In this document: positions 31,618 through 36,405 of the stretch, piece by piece
How positions within the stretch are numbered: position 1 is the stretch's first letter
Layout: every line of letters begins with the position of its first letter
Source: Paenibacillus hemerocallicola
GTDB lineage: Bacteria > Bacillota > Bacilli > Paenibacillales > NBRC-103111
Assembly: GCF_006265175.1 (NCBI RefSeq)
Contig: NZ_VDCQ01000086.1
Span: forward strand, 1 to 36,405
Length of the DNA stretch: 36,405 bases
Reading direction: 5' to 3'
Notes under the pieces: model-generated
Seen by the model: the letters and a program-made list of their open reading frames with translations, nothing else
What the model was told of the DNA's origin: nothing
Databases searched by the model: none
Translations under genes and position numbers: made by a program

Positions 31618-33042
31618 TTAGGTCCGATCCCCGATGAAGCATTTGCTTGCATCGACCTGATTGCCGTCACGGTTCCGGTCTTCGCGAATGGCTTGGAACA
31701 TCCTGTCGCACAATTGCTCTTCACCGATCAGATTGGCCCAGTATTCCTTCAGAAGATACAGCAGTTTGAGACGAAGAGCATCCGAGAATTGCAAATCTTT
31801 GTGGGTACGGAACGTAAACATGATTTCCCGGAACAAGCTGTAACGTCCCGGTCTCTTCACCCTGCTCGCGACGGGGCTCGCCAATATGGGCCGATAGCTC
31901 GGAACGGTAAGCGTACCGGACTGAATCAGCTCCTGTGCATGTCGGGAAGCCATAAACCGCAGAAAGCGATGAGCTTCTTCCTTATGCGGGGAGTCTTTGC
32001 ATATACAGGCACCGATCGTAATGAGCAGCGTGGCAGGATCATGCTGCGTAGGAACGGGCGATATGTCATACTCCAGGTCGGCGTTAAGAAAATCGTTCAT
32101 TTGGGCGTAGTTGGTCAAAATCATGGATAATTTTCCATCCACGAACAGCTTCGTAATTTCTTTGTCGTCTTCCGACAAATAGAGCGGAGACATCGCCCGA
32201 TTATGGAGAATGTCTTTGCAAATCTTCATGTTCTTCATGAGCTTGCGGCGAAGCGACTCGCTATCCCACGGCGCCTCCCACTCGTCCCGACCGCCACTCT
32301 GCAGCATAAAGATCGGCCAGCGGTTCTCCGACATGGCATGGAAGCCGAAACCATATCGACCGGCTCCGTTCGACAAGACCGTGGCGTGCATCATCAGCTC
32401 GTCCCAACTCCAGCTTCCGTCCGGCTCCGGAACACCGGATTGCGCGAAATGCGCCTTGTTGTAGCACAACACGATGGGAGCGAATCCAAGCGGCTGCACG
32501 AACAGCTTCCCCTCATGAAGGAACGGCTCCAGCAGGAACGGATGCGTATCCTCGGGTTCCGGCAGCACCTCGAGTTGAGCGGTTAGACCTAGTCTGACGA
32601 TCTCCAGGAATTGATACACGTTGGCGCTCAACACATCCAACGGCTCGCCCCCTACGGTTATTTCCGGAACGACGCTGACGTAGGGAACGACTTCTACACG
32701 AATGCTCGGATGCAGAAGATGGAACTCTTCGATCAAATCCTCCATCCTCAGATCGCGCATAATCGTCTGACTGCAGCCGAACCGGATGACCGCTCGCGGT
32801 CGCAGCGGAACGATCTGGTTGCCGACACGCGGGATTTTACGGATGTATCCCTCCTTTTCCAGTACCTCCAGTCCTTTGCGAAGCGATTTGTTGCTGAGCG
32901 AGAACCGTTTCGACAATGCGATTTCAGAAGGCAAATACGACTCCGGCGGATAAGTTCCTTCCACAATCTCATGACGGAGAGTCGCAATGAGCCCGTTCAG
33001 CCGTTCGTGGTACCGTTCTTTGGACGGTCTGTTTTTAGGAAT
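31618..33042 (-). CDS. Hybrid regulator: GntR winged helix fused to a sugar-binding-protein domain
   Basis: 474 residues. Residues about 10-85 are a GntR winged helix (I-A-T-L-R-H-E-I-V-E-G, L-P-S-E-I-A-L-S-K-R-F and S-L-R-K-G-L-E-V-L). Residues about 90-440 are an extracellular-solute-binding fold without signal peptide (V-L-C-Y-N-K-A-H-F, S-W-S-W-D-E-L, G-A-C-I-C-K-D), here an intracellular ligand sensor. There is no ATG, GTG or TTG at a sensible place behind the strong GAGGAGGG at 33050-33057: the codon 7 bases away is ATT (33042). The ATG at 33087 lies inside the operator and lacks a binding site. It heads locus B. Confidence 0.85.
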   Translation of the reverse strand: MPKNRPSKERYHERLNGLIATLRHEIVEGTYPPESYLPSEIALSKRFSLSNKSLRKGLEVLEKEGYIRKIPRVGNQIVPLRPRAVIRFGCSQTIMRDLRMEDLIEEFHLLHPSIRVEVVPYVSVVPEITVGGEPLDVLSANVYQFLEIVRLGLTAQLEVLPEPEDTHPFLLEPFLHEGKLFVQPLGFAPIVLCYNKAHFAQSGVPEPDGSWSWDELMMHATVLSNGAGRYGFGFHAMSENRWPIFMLQSGGRDEWEAPWDSESLRRKLMKNMKICKDILHNRAMSPLYLSEDDKEITKLFVDGKLSMILTNYAQMNDFLNADLEYDISPVPTQHDPATLLITIGACICKDSPHKEEAHRFLRFMASRHAQELIQSGTLTVPSYRPILASPVASRVKRPGRYSLFREIMFTFRTHKDLQFSDALRLKLLYLLKEYWANLIGEEQLCDRMFQAIREDRNRDGNQVDASKCFIGDRT

Positions 33043-33058
33043 GACTCGTCCCTCCTCT

Positions 33059-33201
33059 GATGTATATAATATTAATTTTATATACATCTATGGTTAATTT
33101 TTCAAGAAAAATTGCTTATGACCATCATATTACCGTATGTAATCGTTGTCAATTCATAATTATATACATCAATTTATTAAAAACGACCTATTTTATACAT
33201 C
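33059..33201. promoter_or_regulatory. GATGTATATAA operator cluster of locus B
   Basis: GATGTATATAA (33059-33069) and TTATATACATC (33078-33088) form a perfect 11-bp inverted repeat with an 8-base spacer, just downstream of the promoter. Two further half sites, TTATATACATC (33160-33170) and TTTATACATC (33192-33201), lie upstream of it. The spacing suggests binding by several dimers of the hybrid GntR regulator. Confidence 0.75.
33124..33152 (-). promoter_or_regulatory. Promoter of locus B
   Basis: On the minus strand TTGACA (33152-33147) and TATGAT (33129-33124) are exactly 17 bp apart. Predicted start near 33117 gives a 75-nt leader containing the operator palindrome. Confidence 0.82.
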
Positions 33202-33356
33202 AAACAACCTGCAATCCATTCGCCCTACTCCCCGAACGCGCCGACAATGCCGCAGATACGGTCCGATCAATCAATACTGGTGCGGGGTACTGTCGTTCTG
33301 GTGCTAAAACAAGGCTCCGGACCCCGCGCTAGGACCGGAACTTTATGATTGAATTG

Positions 33357-33385
33357 AAAAAAGTCGCTGCTTAGGCGACTTTTTT
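33357..33385. terminator. Bidirectional rho-independent terminator
   Basis: AAAAAAGTCGC (33357-33367) pairs perfectly with GCGACTTTTTT (33375-33385). It has a T-run on both strands and ends minus-strand transcription coming from the SLH gene. Confidence 0.9.
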
Positions 33386-33400
33386 CGTAGTTTTGCATGT

Positions 33401-33505
33401 TTAGCTGTTTTGCAATGCGATCTGCCGAATCGTTTCGGGTTCAATCGTATTTCCCCAATGGAACTCCGGAGTTGAACCAGTCGCTCTAGAGCCGGTGCAT
33501 GTCGA
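33401..33505 (-). pseudogene. Possible in-frame coding remnant after the SLH gene stop
   Basis: Directly after the TAA of the SLH gene the same frame stays open for 34 codons and ends at TAA 33403-33401, 16 bases before the terminator. The tail F-H-W-G-N-T-I-E-P-E-T-I-R-Q-I-A-L-Q-N-S looks protein-like. It could be the end of a former gene brought next to the SLH gene by deletion, or chance. No start codon is available. Confidence 0.3.
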
Positions 33506-36405
33506 TTAAATGAGCTCCGAACGTTGTAGAAGCTTCTGAATCATGATGGCTACCTCCGCTCTTGTGACGGACGCCTTCGGAGCAAGCTGCGAACCGCTTC
33601 GCCCCGAGACGATGCCTGCTTGCAGAACATCGGCAATGCCGCTTGCCGCCCACTCGGAGACGCTATTCGCATCCTCAAACGATCCGAGCAGTTCTCCTGC
33701 AACCTTCGATGGCTGCTTCGCCTTCAGACCGGTCATCTTCATTGCATTCGCGATGATCACCATGGCCTGTTCCCGCGAAATCTTATCCATCGGACGGAAG
33801 GTACCGTCCTCGAATCCGCTGATCAGCTCATTCGAGTAAGCCGTTTGAATGACTTCGCCGTACCAAGCCGGAGCTTTTACGTCCGGAAATGGCGCAGTCC
33901 CTCTCTCCAGCTTCAGTCCCAACCCGTTGACCATGATCGCGGCAAACTCCGCACGGGTAATGTCTTGGTCGGGATTGAACAGACCGTCGCCGATGCCGCT
34001 GACAACCATGCGCGAGCCCATGTCGTTTACCGCATCCTTCGCCCAATGGTTGGCAACATCCTTGAACTCCAGCGGATGCCATACGACGGAGTAGGTGCTG
34101 TTCGTCAGGCTGTTCACTTTGGCATAATATTTGCCGTCCACGCTGATGATTTGAGTCGGCACATGGCGAACCGTTCCATCCGGCTCCACGACGACGCCTG
34201 TAGTGATTTTGCCGGGATCCGCCCCGTCAGGGAGTGCGATGGTTCTTTCCACATAGGCGTTGAATTGGGATACTTCAATCGTTGTATCGCCGTATATCGC
34301 CTTAACCGTAAAGTTGAGCGGCGGAACGACAACGGTAAAACCATCTCTTGCCGCCGAGTTTTCTACCACCTTCACGGTGTCTGCCGACGGTGCGGCGATC
34401 TCGATTCGCACTTTGATATCTTGAAGCGCTACGGTCTTCCCGAGCTGTTCCGATATCGACTGGATATCGATTTGACGGGCCGGCAGCGTATAGACCGCTT
34501 TATCCGTTTTGATTTCCACGATCGCCTGCTTTTGCTCCATGTTTTGGACCATTTGACCGTTCAATTCGCCAATGACTACATCCGAATTCGCGATGACCTG
34601 AATGGTAACGACCGCACCTTCCCCTTCCGCCGCGAGCTTCTCCTCCAGCTTGTTCGGATCAACCGTTACGGTCGTAACGGTCTGATCGTTCACGGCGGCA
34701 GTCGCTGACGTGCCTATATTTTCTGCTATGCCGTTAATTAGAACGTCAGCCCCCGTGCTTGGCGGCCCCGGAGAAGCGGGAGCGGTCGGTGCCGAAGGCG
34801 TACCCGAAGGCGTATCGACCGGCTGATCCACAGGTGCGCCGCCTCCTCCTTCTTCCGACGTCGACCTTGGCTCGACGGCATTGGAAGGGGCGGAAGGCAG
34901 GCTGCCGCCAATTCGATTGATCGCCTTTATGGTAAACGTATAAGATGTTCCGTTCGATAAACCCGTTACCGTAATCGGGCTTGCGGCACCTGTCGCCACG
35001 ATATTCCCGGGCGCAGCCGCAACCACGTAGCCTGTAACCGCGCTTCCGCCGTCATCCGCAGGCACGGTAAAGGAGACCGTAGCCACTCCATCTCCCGCTG
35101 CTGCGGTAACGTCCGTCGGTGCAGACGGCACGTTCGCGGGCATTGCGCTTACTTGATTCGAAGCGGCGCTGTCTCCACCCGGATTCATCGCCTTCACGAC
35201 AAAATAGTACGTAGTGCCGTTGGTCAAGCCGCTTACAGAGTAGCCGTACACCGCGCCGTTAACGGTCGTCACTTCGGTTCCATACGTTCCGGCCGTTACG
35301 CTTTGGTACACTTTGTAGCCAGTCGAGCCTGCTACAGGATTCCACGCAAGCGTTACTTGCCCGTTGCCGGCTATAGGCGCTTGCAAGACCGGCGCTCCGG
35401 GCGACGGAACCTGCGGAGTTGCGCTTACTTGGTTGGAAGCGGCGCTGTCCCCGACCGGATTGGTCGCCTTCACGACAAAATAGTACGTGGTGCCGTTGGC
35501 CAAGCCCGTCGCCTGATAGCTGTACACCGCGGCGCTAACGGCGGTCACTTCGGTTCCGTACGTTCCGGCAGTCACGCTTTGGAACACTTTGTAACCGGTC
35601 GAGCGGGCTACGGGGTTCCACACAAGCGTTACTTGCCCGTCTCCGGCTGCAGACGACTGCAATACCGGAGCTTCCGCCGGCGGTGCCGTCGGCGTCGCGC
35701 TAGCCGATGGCGCGGAAGGCACCGAGTCGCCCTTCGCATTCGTCGCGACAACCGTGAATGTATAGGCTGTTCCGTTCGTCAACCCGGATATCGTGATCGG
35801 GCTGGTGCTTCCGCTTCCCGTCAGTCCGCCCGGACTCGCCGTCACCGTGTAGCTTGTTATTACGCTTCCCCCGTTGTCTGAAGGCGGCGTAAAACTTACC
35901 GTCGCCTGACCGTTTCCGGCTGCCGCCGTTACCCCGGTCGGCGCGTTCGGCTCGGCAATCGGCGTCACGCTTGCCGACGGCCCGGATGCTGCGGAATTGC
36001 CTATCCCGTTCGTCGCGACAACCGTGAACGTGTACGCCGTTCCGTTCGTCAGCCCGGATACCGTGATCGGGCTGGCGCTCCCGGTTCCCGTCAGTCCCCC
36101 CGGACTGGACGTGACCGTGTACCCCGTGATCGCGCTTCCTCCGTTGTCAACCGACGGCGTAAAGCTGATCGTCGCTTGACCGCTTCCCGTTGCTCCGGCC
36201 GATACCCCGGTCGGGGCGTCCGGCACAGCGGCAGGCGTCGCGCTAGCCGATGGCGCGGAAGGCACCGAGTCGCCCTTCGCATTCGTCGCGACAACCGTGA
36301 ACGTATACGCCGTTCCGTTCGTCAATCCCGTTACCGTGATCGGGCTGGAGATTCCCGTCCCCGTCAGTCCTCCCGGACTGGACGTGACCGTATAGCCCGT
36401 GATCG
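33506..36405 (-). CDS. Cell-surface protein with fibronectin III repeats and three SLH domains (N-terminus outside window)
   Basis: At least 966 residues, open to the right edge. In protein order: one partial and five more Fn3 repeats of about 90 residues (two kinds, one with S-P-I-T-V-x-G-L-T-N-G-T and one with G-T-Y-G-T-E-V), a Pro/Gly/Ser linker (G-G-G-G-A-P-V), a middle beta-rich domain of about 220 residues with alternating V/I strands, and three SLH domains beginning E-F-K-D-V-A-N-H-W-A, P-F-P-D-V-K-A-P-A-W and S-F-E-D-A-N-S-V. SLH domains anchor proteins to pyruvylated secondary cell-wall polymer; Fn3 repeats are spacers. The catalytic or adhesive part should lie in the missing N-terminus. 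Its transcript ends at the terminator near 33357. Confidence 0.93.
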   Translation of the reverse strand, partial: ITGYTVTSSPGGLTGTGISSPITVTGLTNGTAYTFTVVATNAKGDSVPSAPSASATPAAVPDAPTGVSAGATGSGQATISFTPSVDNGGSAITGYTVTSSPGGLTGTGSASPITVSGLTNGTAYTFTVVATNGIGNSAASGPSASVTPIAEPNAPTGVTAAAGNGQATVSFTPPSDNGGSVITSYTVTASPGGLTGSGSTSPITISGLTNGTAYTFTVVATNAKGDSVPSAPSASATPTAPPAEAPVLQSSAAGDGQVTLVWNPVARSTGYKVFQSVTAGTYGTEVTAVSAAVYSYQATGLANGTTYYFVVKATNPVGDSAASNQVSATPQVPSPGAPVLQAPIAGNGQVTLAWNPVAGSTGYKVYQSVTAGTYGTEVTTVNGAVYGYSVSGLTNGTTYYFVVKAMNPGGDSAASNQVSAMPANVPSAPTDVTAAAGDGVATVSFTVPADDGGSAVTGYVVAAAPGNIVATGAASPITVTGLSNGTSYTFTIKAINRIGGSLPSAPSNAVEPRSTSEEGGGGAPVDQPVDTPSGTPSAPTAPASPGPPSTGADVLINGIAENIGTSATAAVNDQTVTTVTVDPNKLEEKLAAEGEGAVVTIQVIANSDVVIGELNGQMVQNMEQKQAIVEIKTDKAVYTLPARQIDIQSISEQLGKTVALQDIKVRIEIAAPSADTVKVVENSAARDGFTVVVPPLNFTVKAIYGDTTIEVSQFNAYVERTIALPDGADPGKITTGVVVEPDGTVRHVPTQIISVDGKYYAKVNSLTNSTYSVVWHPLEFKDVANHWAKDAVNDMGSRMVVSGIGDGLFNPDQDITRAEFAAIMVNGLGLKLERGTAPFPDVKAPAWYGEVIQTAYSNELISGFEDGTFRPMDKISREQAMVIIANAMKMTGLKAKQPSKVAGELLGSFEDANSVSEWAASGIADVLQAGIVSGRSGSQLAPKASVTRAEVAIMIQKLLQRSELI
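35691..35758. repeat. 68-bp exact internal repeat, copy 1 (copy 2 at 36234-36301)
   Basis: The 68 bases at 35691-35758 are identical to 36234-36301, 543 bp apart, which is two Fn3 units. Neighbouring units are also close in DNA sequence, so repeat number is likely to change by recombination. Confidence 0.85.

Noticed and set aside
33470-33500. GGTTCAACTCC-like stretch suggesting a tRNA T-arm
   Set aside because: The flanking bases do not pair into a T-stem and no acceptor or anticodon stem is present.

Overview
The window is about 36.4 kb of a low-to-mid GC Gram-positive genome, most probably a soil or plant-associated Paenibacillaceae (Paenibacillus or Cohnella type). The signs are strong AGGAGG-type ribosome binding sites with frequent TTG/GTG starts, an S-layer-homology protein with fibronectin III repeats, a GntR/YtrA-type ABC operon, lipoprotein sugar-binding proteins, Tat-exported right-handed beta-helix proteins, and many short intergenic inverted repeats. 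No plasmid, prophage or CRISPR array is evident. No rRNA or tRNA gene was seen.

Layout. 1-4.1 kb: end of a probable iron-type ABC substrate-binding protein, an actinobacterial-looking PrmC-like methyltransferase, a DUF2268 zinc protease, GrpB, a small P-loop kinase and a HAD phosphatase. 4.1-4.8 kb: a double-deletion pseudogene (regulator fragment fused to a gutted MFS transporter). 5-7 kb: GntR regulator, ABC ATPase and permease operon. 7-11.7 kb: VOC protein, sulfatase, PH-like protein, an HTH regulator under a Fur-like box, two proteins of unknown function (one with class II aminoacyl-tRNA-synthetase-like motifs). 11.8-17.0 kb: polysaccharide locus A (Tat-exported beta-helix protein, lipoprotein sugar-binding protein, LacI regulator with three matching operators), preceded by a C-terminal gene relic. 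17.1-18.8 kb: NmrA-like protein and HxlR regulator, divergent, separated by a 354-bp element bounded by inverted repeats. 19-23.5 kb: Cys-rich pentapeptide-repeat protein, MerR plus two SRPBCC proteins under a textbook 19-bp-spacer promoter, a DUF4362 protein, a conserved unknown and a transglutaminase-like protein. 23.7-24.9 kb: remnant of a type I toxin/antisense RNA locus, then a chloramphenicol acetyltransferase with a leader peptide and a hairpin hiding its ribosome binding site. 24.94-25.35 kb: a perfect 65-copy GGTTGC array. 25.4-26.0 kb: repeats and an AraC relic. 26.0-33.2 kb: polysaccharide locus B (GntR-solute-binding hybrid regulator, beta-helix protein, GH78 alpha-L-rhamnosidase, lipoprotein sugar-binding protein), probably one transcript. 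33.4 kb to the end: an Fn3/SLH surface protein cut by the window edge.

How it fits together. Loci A and B look like two versions of one theme: a secreted tailspike-like beta-helix protein, a high-affinity sugar-binding lipoprotein and a dedicated regulator. Rhamnosidase in locus B points to pectic (rhamnogalacturonan-like) or other rhamnose-bearing glycans. Neither locus carries ABC permease genes, so the binding proteins must dock on permeases encoded elsewhere or act only as sensors or adhesins. The stretch 33202-33356 holds nothing I can recognise. The other gaps above 300 bases (11725-12090, 17968-18506, 23532-24089 and 25351-26016) hold the relics, repeats, promoters and RNA structures listed.
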